A stretch of 47,066 nt of DNA from Moorena producens 3L (GTDB taxonomy: Bacteria > Cyanobacteriota > Cyanobacteriia > Cyanobacteriales > Coleofasciculaceae). The notes under the pieces are model-generated. The model ran no database searches and was not told the DNA's origin. It saw only the letters and a program-made list of their open reading frames with translations. Made by a program: the position numbers and the translations under genes. The stretch covers positions 1 through 47,066 of the forward strand of contig NZ_GL890950.1 of NCBI RefSeq assembly GCF_000211815.1, written 5' to 3'. Below are positions 1 through 8,785 of the stretch, in pieces (positions within the stretch are counted from its first letter, which is position 1; each line of letters starts with the position of its first letter).

Positions 1-46
1 ATCCCCACTCCCGACTCCCGACTCCCGATTCCCTACTCCCGAAAGA
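1..46. repeat. Heptanucleotide tandem array (ACTCCCG / ATTCCCG)
   Basis: Short degenerate tandem copies of a 7-bp unit (CCCGACT, CCCGATT) fill the window edge and stop just before the stop codon of the SagB-type gene on the - strand. The same class of array recurs at about 7.85, 14.3, 21.05, 25.0, 44.9 and 46.4 kb. The array may extend beyond the window. Confidence 0.8.
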
Positions 47-63
47 AACCTCAAAACCGTGTT

Positions 64-1617
64 CTAGGACGCCCCAAAAGTTGTAATATAAACAACCGCT
101 TCATCAACAGGAATACCTAAAACGTCATTTACCTGGTCATCAAAGAAGCCACCAATACCACTTACTCCTAAACCAAGGTAAATAGCTGCTAGATTGAGCC
201 GCTGTCCTAGATGACCAGCATCCATGTGCAAGTAACGGTAAGCGCGATCGCCTAATCTAGCCACTGCTTTTTGTAAGTCAGCCGTGTGGAACACCACTGC
301 TCTGGCATCTCGACCCAGATCTTGCCCTAAACACAGAAAATGCAATTCCTGTCGGAAGTTTTTAAACCGAATTTGCCGCAATTCTTGAGCCTTAGGCGCG
401 TAATAATAGCAGCCTTCTTCTAGATCATTTACCCCAGATACTGCTATAAATGTTTCGATTAAACTTAAATCAAAATAATCTGGTGTTCCATCTAACCCCT
501 GCTCAATGTAATGCTGAGGTTGGTATGTAAAATCCAGAAGAGCTTTTAGCTCCTCCAAGGTCAAATTAGCTGCACTATAAGCTCGGGTAGAGCGTCGTTT
601 TAGAATAGTATCTAAAAATGCTTTCGGAGCATTACCTGAGCTGGTTAACTCCCCCCAATCTATGGGGTTTGTAGCCGTTGAAACTTTATCACAAAACGGA
701 AAATTGTACTTGTCTTCTAACTGCTGGTCAATGTCTGTAATCTTTAAAGTATTACCCTTAGCTTTCCAATCACCACCCTCTTTAATTTCCGTAGCGCGGT
801 GCAAATAACCCAATAATTCTCCATCTGGAATCTTTGGGTAATTAACTTCAGTAGGAGATGGCAACACAGTTGGGGCGATGGGCAAGTTTTGTTCAACTTT
901 GAGCTGATCGGCCAGGGGGATTACTGCGATCGCTCCTTCTTGTTCCAGGTCTAGATAAAGCAGTTCATTAACTTTTTGATCAGCAAAGCCACCAATTAGG
1001 TGAGGTCGGTAATCACTCAAAGCCCCAGCTAACTCAATGTTGCCTAGCAGATGACCAGTGTCTAGAAAAATTCTACGGTATGCCCGGTCTTCATAGCGCC
1101 AGGCAGAGCGATAAAATACCGCTGTAGTTACAATAGCCAGTTCCGTACTCTCCAAAACTGGGTGCCAGAAGCAAGCCTCTTGCAGTGCATTCCAAACATC
1201 ACTCTCCCAAAAATGAACCAGAGAATGGGTCAGACACTGATAGTTGTATAGTCCTGGTGGTAATAGGGGAGTACCACGGGAAATCAAATAAACTTCAGCT
1301 GGGTATAAGCCACCAGCAGAGGGAGCTGCCCTCAGATAAAGTGGTGGTCCCATGGTCTCCACCCTAGCTGTCAAACCATAACTACACAGTAGTAACTGGG
1401 ATAGCCGCCACCAACTTTTACTCGGTTCAGAGGTAAACTGCTCCCGGTCTTGTGAGAAGTATGGTTTTAGGTCAAAGTTAGTCCCAACTTTGTAGTCTTT
1501 AAACGGTATCGGCTGCTTCTCCCAGTCTAAGCCCTTATTTTTGGCTGATATGGTTTCTGGAGCATATTTGGTGCGCTCGTGGTAGTGCTGAGCGATGGAT
1601 ACTGGCAGTTTTGACAT
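64..1617 (-). CDS. SagB/ThcOx family dehydrogenase with two nitroreductase-like domains
   Basis: A 517-residue protein of the SagB-type dehydrogenase group, FMN-dependent oxidoreductases of the nitroreductase fold best known for oxidising azolines in peptide natural products. The family signature is present twice. Domain one covers roughly residues 65-245 (PSAGGLYPAEVY, then the GLYNY and DTGHLLGNIELA stretches); domain two covers roughly 335-517 (RRSTRAYS, GCYYYAP, MDAGHLGQRLNLAA, GGFFDDQVNDVLG). There is no signal peptide, so it is probably cytosolic. No YcaO cyclodehydratase or precursor peptide lies nearby, so a role in peptide modification is not supported here; cyanobacteria carry many stand-alone copies of unknown substrate. 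Transcription runs off the left of the window. Confidence 0.85.
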   Translation of the reverse strand: MSKLPVSIAQHYHERTKYAPETISAKNKGLDWEKQPIPFKDYKVGTNFDLKPYFSQDREQFTSEPSKSWWRLSQLLLCSYGLTARVETMGPPLYLRAAPSAGGLYPAEVYLISRGTPLLPPGLYNYQCLTHSLVHFWESDVWNALQEACFWHPVLESTELAIVTTAVFYRSAWRYEDRAYRRIFLDTGHLLGNIELAGALSDYRPHLIGGFADQKVNELLYLDLEQEGAIAVIPLADQLKVEQNLPIAPTVLPSPTEVNYPKIPDGELLGYLHRATEIKEGGDWKAKGNTLKITDIDQQLEDKYNFPFCDKVSTATNPIDWGELTSSGNAPKAFLDTILKRRSTRAYSAANLTLEELKALLDFTYQPQHYIEQGLDGTPDYFDLSLIETFIAVSGVNDLEEGCYYYAPKAQELRQIRFKNFRQELHFLCLGQDLGRDARAVVFHTADLQKAVARLGDRAYRYLHMDAGHLGQRLNLAAIYLGLGVSGIGGFFDDQVNDVLGIPVDEAVVYITTFGAS

Positions 1618-1667
1618 CTTAGTTGCAACAGAACATGAAGCTTTGCTTTATATCTTGACAGGATTTT

Positions 1668-1806
1668 TGTCCTGTTCCCTGTTCCGGTGATCCGCTGTTC
1701 CCTGCTCCCTTATTGATATAGCGGTTTTTAGCCTAATCACGTACACAGGATTTTTGCCCTGTTCCCTATTCCCTGTTCCCTGCTCCGAAGTCCGAAGTCC
1801 CTGCTC
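1668..1806. repeat. Degenerate TGTTCCC / TGCTCCC repeats with ACAGGA hairpins
   Basis: The stretch upstream of the SagB-type gene holds scattered CTGTTCCCTG units. Two related copies of an ACAGGATTTTTGTCCTGT-like inverted repeat sit at about 1658 and 1746. The rest of the 1618-2043 gap is very AT-rich (about 1810-1990) and contains no open frame I could support. Confidence 0.6.
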
Positions 1807-1898
1807 CCTACCTAAGAAAAATTTCGAAAAAATTTTATTAAATAATTTTATTTTAATAAAATTATTTTGTCAAGTATTTTTATTTTTACGTAGCAAAT

Positions 1899-1927
1899 TT
1901 TCACAAATATTAAAAAAGAATTATAAT
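1899..1927 (+). promoter_or_regulatory. Possible sigma-70 type promoter upstream of the pentapeptide gene
   Basis: TTTCAC at 1899-1904 is separated by 17 bases from a perfect TATAAT at 1922-1927, in AT-rich DNA 117 bases before the pentapeptide-repeat start. The -35 match is weak, so this is an inference from one good hexamer. Confidence 0.25.
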
Positions 1928-2043
1928 TAAGTGTGTAATGCGCTACAAAGTTATACCTTTATAAAATAAATAAGCATAAATACGCATTGACATTATTTTA
2001 TAAATTGGTATTGGGCGGCAAAAGCTGACCTATTTATAGCGCA

Positions 2044-2583
2044 ATGAAAAAGATTGGTGGAGCCGAGTTACTTGAACAATACGCTAGGGGTAGACGAGAC
2101 TTTAGTGGAGTAGATATCAGTGAAGCTGACCTGTTTGAAGCAGATATACAAGCAATTGACCTGACTAGCAGCAATCTTAAAAAGACTTACCTGCCCTACT
2201 CTAATCTAAGTCAAGCCAAGTTGCAGCAAGCTCAACTTCAAGCAGTTCAGTTAAGTGATGCCCAGCTCTACCAGACCAATCTCTCTGGGGCGGATCTTCA
2301 GAATGCCAATCTGTTCAGAGCAAATCTACGTCGTGCCAATTTACAGGGCGCAAATCTAGCTGGTGCTAATCTCCAAGCAGCAGATTTGAGGGACACTGAC
2401 CTGAGCCATGCCAATCTCAGCCATGCCAATTTGAGTAATGCTAACCTGAAAAGAGCTATCCTTACTAAGGCTCAGTTGAGGGGTTGCAACTTATTTCGAG
2501 CCGAGAACGTCGATCTTTGTGATGCCTACTTGGATAGTTCGACGATTTATCCTGATGGGCATAGAGCTGATGGCTCTGAGTGA
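2044..2583 (+). CDS. Pentapeptide-repeat protein
   Basis: A 179-residue protein made mostly of A(D/N)LXX pentapeptides. Examples are SGADLQNANLFRANLRRANL and the following ANLAGANLQAADL run, spanning roughly residues 30-155. Such sequences fold as a right-handed quadrilateral beta-helix. There is no signal peptide or membrane segment. The function of cyanobacterial pentapeptide proteins is usually unknown. Only 25 bases separate its stop from the next start, so the two genes are probably co-transcribed. Confidence 0.85.
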   Translation: MKKIGGAELLEQYARGRRDFSGVDISEADLFEADIQAIDLTSSNLKKTYLPYSNLSQAKLQQAQLQAVQLSDAQLYQTNLSGADLQNANLFRANLRRANLQGANLAGANLQAADLRDTDLSHANLSHANLSNANLKRAILTKAQLRGCNLFRAENVDLCDAYLDSSTIYPDGHRADGSE

Positions 2584-2608
2584 TCAAACACCTATCCGTT
2601 ATCCACCA

Positions 2609-3955
2609 ATGACTTTATCACGACGTCACTTCTTTGCCTTAGCCAGTGCTAGCACCGCTGGTGCAATTCTAGCATCCCCCTTGAAAGAGGTTTTTGCCAA
2701 GAAGGCTCTTGGTAAATCATTTCGAGGTAAAGGCTTTGGGTCCCTTCAGCCAGACCCTAATCAATTATTAGACCTGGCAGCCGGATTTAGCTATAAAATT
2801 TTATCCCGCACAGGTGACACCATGAGTGATAGCAATTTGGTGCCTGGTAGACCCGATGGCATGGCGGCTTTTCCTGCACCGGGAGGCAATACTGTCCTGG
2901 TGCGCAATCATGAACTTAGCCCCCATCAATTGGATAAACATGGATTGGTAGCAGTAGAGTATATCAAGTATGACCCCATGTGTTTGGGAGGCACGACAAC
3001 ACTAGTAGTGGCAGCCAATGGTCAACTGGTCAAACAGTACACTTCCCTCGCTGGTACTGAACGAAACTGTAGTGGCGGACCAACCCCTTGGGGTTCATGG
3101 ATTAGTTGTGAAGAAAGCACCGTTACTCCCACCACTTATCCGGCAGATGACCCCAGAAGTGTTTCGATGAAGCACGGCTATAACTTTGAAGTGCCCATTA
3201 CCGGTGAAGTGGTTCAAGCTGAGCCTCTAGTGGCCATGGGTCGTTTTAACCATGAAGCCGTTGCAGTAGATCCCAATACTGGGATTGTTTATCAGACTGA
3301 AGACAGGATGGATGGTCTGTTTTATCGCTTTATTCCCAAGCAACCAGGCAACTTAAAAGCAGGGGGTCTACTGGAGGCATTGAAGATCCAGGGAACATTT
3401 CAAAAAATCACGGTTGAAAACTTCCCTGTCGGTCAGCCCATGGCAGTAGAATGGGTTCGGATTGAGGATGTAGACCCGGAAGAAGATACTGTGCGGGTTG
3501 AAGGTTTTGGTAAGGGAGCAACCCAATTTACCCGGGGAGAAGGGGCATGGTACGGTAATAATGAGGTTTACTTTACCTGTACTAGTGGTGGTTCGTTAAA
3601 TCCAAACACTGGATGGGCGAATGGAGCTGGTCAAGTCTGGCGCTATGTTCCTGGTAGCAATCCCCAAGAGGGTGGCACCATTGAACTGTTTGTTGAGTCC
3701 CATGACCGCAGCTTACTAGAACACCCAGATAATGTGACCATGAGTCCTTCTGGGGATCTCATCCTCTGTGAAGATGGTGGTGGTGACCAATTCCTGGTTG
3801 GGGTCAATCCTAAAGGTGAGCTTTACCAGTTGGCACGGAATGCCCTCAACAGCAGTGAGTTTGCTGGTGCTTGCTTCTCACCCAATGGTCGGATCATGTT
3901 CGTGAACATTCAAGAGCCTGGTATCACATTTGCAATTCAGGGCCCTTGGGTTTAG
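2609..3955 (+). CDS. PhoX/DUF839 family protein, Tat-exported
   Basis: The chosen start gives 448 residues beginning MTLSRRHFFALASAST, a twin-arginine signal (SRRHFF) followed by a hydrophobic run and an ASP-type cleavage region, so the protein should be exported folded. Upstream in-frame starts at 2570 (ATG) and 2519 (GTG) would put the RR motif far inside the protein. The body matches the DUF839/PhoX beta-propeller group: GGTTTLVVAANG, TPWGSWISCEES, GRFNHEAVAVDP and GLFYRFIP are typical strands. True PhoX enzymes are calcium-dependent alkaline phosphatases; many cyanobacterial DUF839 proteins are only inferred phosphatases, so activity is likely but not shown. No good Shine-Dalgarno sequence precedes the start. 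Confidence 0.8.
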   Translation: MTLSRRHFFALASASTAGAILASPLKEVFAKKALGKSFRGKGFGSLQPDPNQLLDLAAGFSYKILSRTGDTMSDSNLVPGRPDGMAAFPAPGGNTVLVRNHELSPHQLDKHGLVAVEYIKYDPMCLGGTTTLVVAANGQLVKQYTSLAGTERNCSGGPTPWGSWISCEESTVTPTTYPADDPRSVSMKHGYNFEVPITGEVVQAEPLVAMGRFNHEAVAVDPNTGIVYQTEDRMDGLFYRFIPKQPGNLKAGGLLEALKIQGTFQKITVENFPVGQPMAVEWVRIEDVDPEEDTVRVEGFGKGATQFTRGEGAWYGNNEVYFTCTSGGSLNPNTGWANGAGQVWRYVPGSNPQEGGTIELFVESHDRSLLEHPDNVTMSPSGDLILCEDGGGDQFLVGVNPKGELYQLARNALNSSEFAGACFSPNGRIMFVNIQEPGITFAIQGPWV

Positions 3956-4056
3956 AGTCTAAAGCGGTTGTAAAGTCATAGAACTTGACAAAATAAAGAA
4001 TATAGTGCTACGAATCTATGTTAGGACTTATAGATGACGAGTAGCGAGGAACACCG

Positions 4057-4149
4057 ATGCCTGCTTCCTTAAGTTATGACCTACGCAGAAAAGCAATAGC
4101 GGCTGTGAAACGAGGTGATCCCAAAATAGACGTGAGCCGGAGAATATAG
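4057..4149 (+). pseudogene. Remnant of an IS630-type transposase N-terminus
   Basis: Thirty codons beginning MPASLSYDLRRKAIAAVKRG match the conserved start of cyanobacterial IS630-family transposases (helix-turn-helix region), then hit a TAG. Following frames show only a possible scrap of the next helix (GAGACTATCTCCAAG, about 4163). The remainder of 3956-4478 is AT-rich non-coding DNA without a recognisable catalytic DDE part, so this is a decayed insertion sequence. Confidence 0.6.
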
Positions 4150-4478
4150 AAACGACCCTAAGAGACTATCTCCAAGGATAACTTTCACCAGAGATAGCTC
4201 ATTTTTTTTGTCAGAAGTTAGTCAACTTTAAATTGGCAGATATTGAAGAATAAAAACGAGATTAACAGAGGTAGAAATAAGCGATAAACAGGCCGATTAT
4301 TTTGAGTGCAAACCTGATAGTAGATTGAGTCCAAAACTTTAAAATAAATGCTCTGCTAATTTTTGAAAGTGAATCCGATAAGATAGCTGATTAAGATTTA
4401 TGGACAATGACGGGAATAAAAAAAAAAAATTAATTGAAGTTCTGGGTTACTAAAATTGCTAAAACCCTTTATTTACAG

Positions 4479-6014
4479 ATGATGAAAAAATATCGATTTT
4501 ATTTATATGTACTTATTACTACTTTAGTAATTACCTTGATAGTTGGCTTGTCACCAACCATTAGCCAACCTATATTACTCGAACAAAAAATACAAACCCT
4601 AACCGGTGAAAGATGGTTACAGCATGTAGAAGAAGACCTCAATCCTTGGTGGTTAATGGAAACTGCTTTTGGTAAACCTGTAGGTAATTTTCCTAGCTTG
4701 CGATGTGACAATGGGGAGCTACTTGATTTGTCTCAACCATGCCCAATTTTTAAGGATTTAGAAGATGAAGACAATTGGATTAAAAATTACTTTAATAAAA
4801 AGCACATAGTTGCTCATTCTCGTCAAATTTACACCTACGGAGTTGCTTATCAATTGACTGGAAATCCTAAATTTTTAAGTTTAGCAAAATCTGGATTAGA
4901 TTGGATTCGCAAATATGGATTTGATCGAGAAAATGGTGGTGTATTTACTGTATTTTCTGAAGATAATCTTACTCCTCTTTCTTCTGTTTCAGAGCGTAAT
5001 AGTCAAGAACTAGCCTATGCTTTACAGGGGATGGCTTTTTATTACTATCTAACTCAAGATGAAGAAGTATTGCCAGATATTATTAAGTTAAAAGACTTTA
5101 TCTTTGAAAATTACTATGATTCAGAACAAGACATAATACTTCAATTACCTAAAAACCCTCAAAACCAGGAATCCAAAAAACAAAGGAAAGGAATAGTGTA
5201 TGAATTAGATCAAATGAACACCTATCTAATGCTTCTCGCACCGATATTACCTGAACCTTACCAGTCGCAGTGGAAAAAAGATTTGGTTCACATCTCGCGG
5301 ATCTTAATGAACCAGTTTTACAGTCCTGAATATAATAATTTTTGGTATTATATTGACAATGCAGAAGATAAAAAAATATTAACTGGCAAAACTGATTATG
5401 GACATTCAATAAAAACTTTGTGGATGATCTACCTAACTGGTAAATTAGTTAACAATGAAAGATTTATTACTTTTGCGAGAACTAGTGCTGATAAGTTATT
5501 CAAAGAAGCCTATGATTCTGAATCAGGAACATGGTATTCACGATTGTATGCTGATAAAAATAAAAAATTAATTAAAGACCTTAATAAAAGTTGGTGGATC
5601 TATGCTGAATTGGATCAAGTAGCAGGAACTCTGAGTTTAGAAAACTCATCCTACGTTGACAAATATTTAAAATCAACAGTTAATTGGTGGTTTAAGAATA
5701 TGGTAGATCATACTAATCATGGAATCTGGCATAAAGTAATTTGGCCAACTTTAGAAAAGAAAGGTTTTAAACAATGGAAATGGAAAAATGGTTTTCACAG
5801 TTACGAACATGCTTTAGTGGGCTATATTACTACTCAAGCAACTCAAGGAGAAAAAGTGAAACTATACTTTGCCCGTAAGGAAGGAAAAGAAAAAAAAGGA
5901 ATTAGACCTTACTATAATACAGGAAAGATTGAAAAAATCAATAAAAAACCGCTACAATCCATACCTGAAATGAATAAAATCGAAGTTACTTTTACGGAGA
6001 TTAACTATAAATAA
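4479..6014 (+). CDS. Exported AGE-fold (N-acylglucosamine 2-epimerase-like) protein, copy 1
   Basis: From the ATG at 4479 the protein is 511 residues. It starts with a basic stretch and one hydrophobic segment (YLYVLITTLVITLIVG), a signal peptide or anchor, so the enzyme probably acts outside the cytoplasm. An in-frame TTG at 4434 would add 15 unlikely residues. The rest resembles the alpha6/alpha6 barrel of the AGE/cellobiose 2-epimerase superfamily: SRQIYTYGVAYQLTGNPKF, DRENGGVF, TDYGHSIKTLWMIYL with a candidate catalytic His, and SWWIYAELDQVAG. The substrate cannot be named; some barrels of this fold are lyases or hydrolases rather than epimerases. It is followed after one base by a paralogue, so the pair is almost certainly co-translated. 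Confidence 0.65.
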   Translation: MMKKYRFYLYVLITTLVITLIVGLSPTISQPILLEQKIQTLTGERWLQHVEEDLNPWWLMETAFGKPVGNFPSLRCDNGELLDLSQPCPIFKDLEDEDNWIKNYFNKKHIVAHSRQIYTYGVAYQLTGNPKFLSLAKSGLDWIRKYGFDRENGGVFTVFSEDNLTPLSSVSERNSQELAYALQGMAFYYYLTQDEEVLPDIIKLKDFIFENYYDSEQDIILQLPKNPQNQESKKQRKGIVYELDQMNTYLMLLAPILPEPYQSQWKKDLVHISRILMNQFYSPEYNNFWYYIDNAEDKKILTGKTDYGHSIKTLWMIYLTGKLVNNERFITFARTSADKLFKEAYDSESGTWYSRLYADKNKKLIKDLNKSWWIYAELDQVAGTLSLENSSYVDKYLKSTVNWWFKNMVDHTNHGIWHKVIWPTLEKKGFKQWKWKNGFHSYEHALVGYITTQATQGEKVKLYFARKEGKEKKGIRPYYNTGKIEKINKKPLQSIPEMNKIEVTFTEINYK

Positions 6015-6015
6015 A

Positions 6016-7575
6016 ATGCTTAAAAAGTTTCGTAAAAACAAATTTGCATTTAGTCTAATCACTAGCATAATTATCTTGATACTTTGTTGCTTTTATACCG
6101 TATTTCAACCAATATTAGCACAACAAAATACAGAAATAACGATGGGTCAACAATGGTTACAGCATTTAGAAGAAGACCTCAATCCTTGGTGGTTGATGGA
6201 AACTGCTTACGGTAAACCTGTGGGTAATTTTCCTAGTTTTCGCTGCGACAATGGTGATCTAGTCAATCCATCTAAACCCTGTTCAGCTTTTACTAAATTA
6301 GGAGACAATTATGGTTATATTACCAACAACTTAGATAAAAACTATATTGTCTCTCAGTCTCGTCAAGTTTACACATACTGCGTAGCCTATCATTTAAGTG
6401 GAAACCCAAAGTTTCTTAGTTTAGCAAAAGCTGGAATAGATTGGATTCGTAACTATGGACTTGATCGAGAAAATGGTGGTGCATTTAGTTACTTGAAAAG
6501 AGAAAGTCGCCAATCTGGTCCTTCTGTTTTAAAGCGTACTAGTCAGGAACTAGCCTATGCTTTACAGGGAATGGCTTTTTATTACTATCTAACTCAAGAT
6601 CAAGAACTATTACCAGAAATTATTCAACTAAAGAACTTTATCTTTGAGACCTATTATGATCCAAAACTAGAGATGATGATGTGGGTTCCCAAGCAAGTTA
6701 AGAATGAAAATGTTACTAACAATTGGCTTAAACAGAAAAAACATTTGCTGTCCCAATTGGATCAGATCTATACCTACATGCTTATTCTCGCGCCAATCTT
6801 ACCAGAACCTTATCAATCAGAATGGAAACAAGATTTGTTAAATTTATCAAGTAGTATAATCAACGAATTTTATAGCCCTGAATATAATACATTCTGGATG
6901 GAGATTAACAATATAGGAGAGGGAAAACTGCCGACAGATTATGGTCATTCCATGAAAGCCTTTTGGATGATTTACTTAACTGGTAAACTTTTCAATAATC
7001 AAAGATTTATTGACTTTGCCCAAATAGGTGCATCTCGTATGCTAGAGGAAGCTTATGATGTAGAATCAGGGCTTTGGGGTAGAGGTATTAGTTTTGATGA
7101 GAATGATAAGGGTGTTCGTGACCTTGACAAAAAATGGTGGGTCTATGCTGAATTAGATCAAATGGCAGGAACACTTAGCTTGGAAGACTCATCCTACGTT
7201 GACAAATATTTAAAATCAACTGTTAATTGGTGGTTGAAAAATATGGTAGATCATACTAATCATGGAGTATGGAACTTACTGACTTGGCCGACTTTAGAAA
7301 AGCAATTACCTAAACAATACCACTGGAAAAATGGATTTCACTCCCATGAACACGCCCTAGTTGGCTATATTACTTCTCAGGCAAACCAAGGAGAAAAAGT
7401 GAAACTATACTTTGCTCGCAAGAAAGGCAAAGAAAAAGAGAATATTAAACCTTACTACTATACAGGTGAGATTGTTGACATCAATAGGTCGCCAATGCCA
7501 TCAATAACTGATAGTAATCTGCCTTCACTATCCGATTTGAATCGGGTGATAGTAAGTTTTACTGGTATTAAATAG
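6016..7575 (+). CDS. Exported AGE-fold (N-acylglucosamine 2-epimerase-like) protein, copy 2
   Basis: A 519-residue paralogue of the preceding gene, starting one base after its stop codon. The N-terminus (MLKKFRKNKFAFSLITSII...) is a signal peptide or anchor ending near VFQPILAQQ. Blocks shared with copy 1 include EEDLNPWWLMETA, FRCDNGD, DRENGGAF, TSQELAYALQGMAFYYYLTQ, TDYGHSMKAFWMIYL, KWWVYAELDQMAGTLSLE and NGFHSHEHALVGYIT. Most divergence lies in residues 155-250 and at the C-terminus. This fits an old tandem duplication with the barrel core conserved. Both may act on an extracellular polysaccharide, which is inference from export and fold only. Confidence 0.65.
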   Translation: MLKKFRKNKFAFSLITSIIILILCCFYTVFQPILAQQNTEITMGQQWLQHLEEDLNPWWLMETAYGKPVGNFPSFRCDNGDLVNPSKPCSAFTKLGDNYGYITNNLDKNYIVSQSRQVYTYCVAYHLSGNPKFLSLAKAGIDWIRNYGLDRENGGAFSYLKRESRQSGPSVLKRTSQELAYALQGMAFYYYLTQDQELLPEIIQLKNFIFETYYDPKLEMMMWVPKQVKNENVTNNWLKQKKHLLSQLDQIYTYMLILAPILPEPYQSEWKQDLLNLSSSIINEFYSPEYNTFWMEINNIGEGKLPTDYGHSMKAFWMIYLTGKLFNNQRFIDFAQIGASRMLEEAYDVESGLWGRGISFDENDKGVRDLDKKWWVYAELDQMAGTLSLEDSSYVDKYLKSTVNWWLKNMVDHTNHGVWNLLTWPTLEKQLPKQYHWKNGFHSHEHALVGYITSQANQGEKVKLYFARKKGKEKENIKPYYYTGEIVDINRSPMPSITDSNLPSLSDLNRVIVSFTGIK

Positions 7576-7828
7576 GGTTTTCTGAACAGAAGGCAGAGGG
7601 CAGAAGAAAGGAGTAAGGTTTCAAGGGAGAAGGTTTTTTATCACTAATTATCCGAACATGATATTAATATAACTCGGATTTTATTGTAAACTATTTATGG
7701 GCTTGGTGAAATAACAACTAAGCCTATTATCTTGTATTACAAAAGTGATCGATTTCCCAACTTCTGCGGCGAAGTCTATTGATTACTTTCCAAAGATAGG
7801 GATCCGTGTAGGAATTGTGATAATTTCG

Positions 7829-7862
7829 TTCCCTACTCCCTACTCCCTACTCCCTGTTCCCT
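7829..7862. repeat. CTCCCTA heptad array before the thioesterase gene
   Basis: Four to five copies of CTCCCTA/CTCCCTG end 12 bases before the thioesterase start codon. They follow the motif GATCCGTGTAGGAATTGTGA, which recurs in front of another heptad array at about 46.36 kb. No other feature is visible in 7576-7828. Confidence 0.75.
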
Positions 7863-7874
7863 TCAAAATAACCA

Positions 7875-8630
7875 ATGACTACTACCAACTCTTGGATCAC
7901 TCGCCCAAAACCAAATCCTAAAGCCCGCCTGCGCCTATTTTGCTTTCCTTATGCTGGTGGTGCTGCTTCGAGCTTTCGCACTTGGCCGGAGCAATTGGCA
8001 CCCCATATCGAAGTCTGCCCAGTGGAACTGCCTGGACGGGGCAAGCGACTGCGGGAACCCCTGGTTACTGGCGTATTGCCCCTGATTGAAACCCTAACAC
8101 CAGGTTTACTGCCCTATCTCGATATCCCCTTTGCCTTTTTTGGTCACAGTCTCGGAACAATAATCAGTTTTGAATTAGCCCGTCAACTCCGGCGCGAGGA
8201 AGCCCAGAGTCCTCGACACTTGTTCATTTCCGGTCGCCGCGCTCCTCAAGTACCTGCCCGAAAACTTCCCCTTCATAACTTGCCCAAGTCTGAGTTGATC
8301 GAAGAATTGCGTCAATATAATGGCACACCAGAGGCTGTGCTAGCAAACCAGGAGCTAATGAAGCTGTTTCTACCGATCCTGCGAGCGGATTTCGGGATGA
8401 ACGAAACCTATACCTACACTAGCGAACCCCCACTTAATTGTCCGATATCTGTTTTCGGAGGTTTGCAGGATACCGACGCCAACAGTGATGAGCTTGCTGC
8501 CTGGCGTGACCAAACCAGTAGCACTTTCACGATACACATGTTTCCTGGTGACCACTTCTTTCTTAATAATAAGAAGGAGTGTAATCAGCTTTTGGAGCTA
8601 ATCACAAAGTTTGCGATCGCACCAGTGTGA
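7875..8630 (+). CDS. Type II thioesterase (GrsT/TycF-like)
   Basis: A 251-residue alpha/beta hydrolase of the stand-alone thioesterase II family. These enzymes remove wrongly loaded acyl groups from carrier proteins of non-ribosomal peptide and polyketide synthases. Visible signatures are LFCFPYAGGAASSFRTWPE at residues 21-39, VELPGRGKR at 50-58, the nucleophile in GHSLG (Ser92), a candidate acid in GLQD near 199, and GDHFFL with the catalytic His227. Length is normal for the family. No NRPS or PKS module is in the window, so its partner must be elsewhere. It converges with a PLP decarboxylase gene whose stop lies 155 bases away. Confidence 0.9.
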   Translation: MTTTNSWITRPKPNPKARLRLFCFPYAGGAASSFRTWPEQLAPHIEVCPVELPGRGKRLREPLVTGVLPLIETLTPGLLPYLDIPFAFFGHSLGTIISFELARQLRREEAQSPRHLFISGRRAPQVPARKLPLHNLPKSELIEELRQYNGTPEAVLANQELMKLFLPILRADFGMNETYTYTSEPPLNCPISVFGGLQDTDANSDELAAWRDQTSSTFTIHMFPGDHFFLNNKKECNQLLELITKFAIAPV

Positions 8631-8679
8631 TTCCTTGGGTCTTTCCTTGAAAACCCGGTCTGGTGAGGGAGCGGGGAGC

Positions 8680-8705
8680 AAAAGCGTTTGATAAGCTTTT
8701 TTATT
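8680..8705 (+). terminator. Possible terminator between convergent genes
   Basis: AAAAGC, a nine-base loop, then GCTTTT running into further T residues lies between the thioesterase and the decarboxylase stops. The stem is only six pairs and AT-rich, so it is a weak candidate. Confidence 0.3.
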
Positions 8706-8785
8706 CCCTGCTTCGAGGTTTGAGCTTCTATTTTCATCACAGGTCTACTAATTCGAGACACTTTTTTTTTGTTCACCCAATTTGA

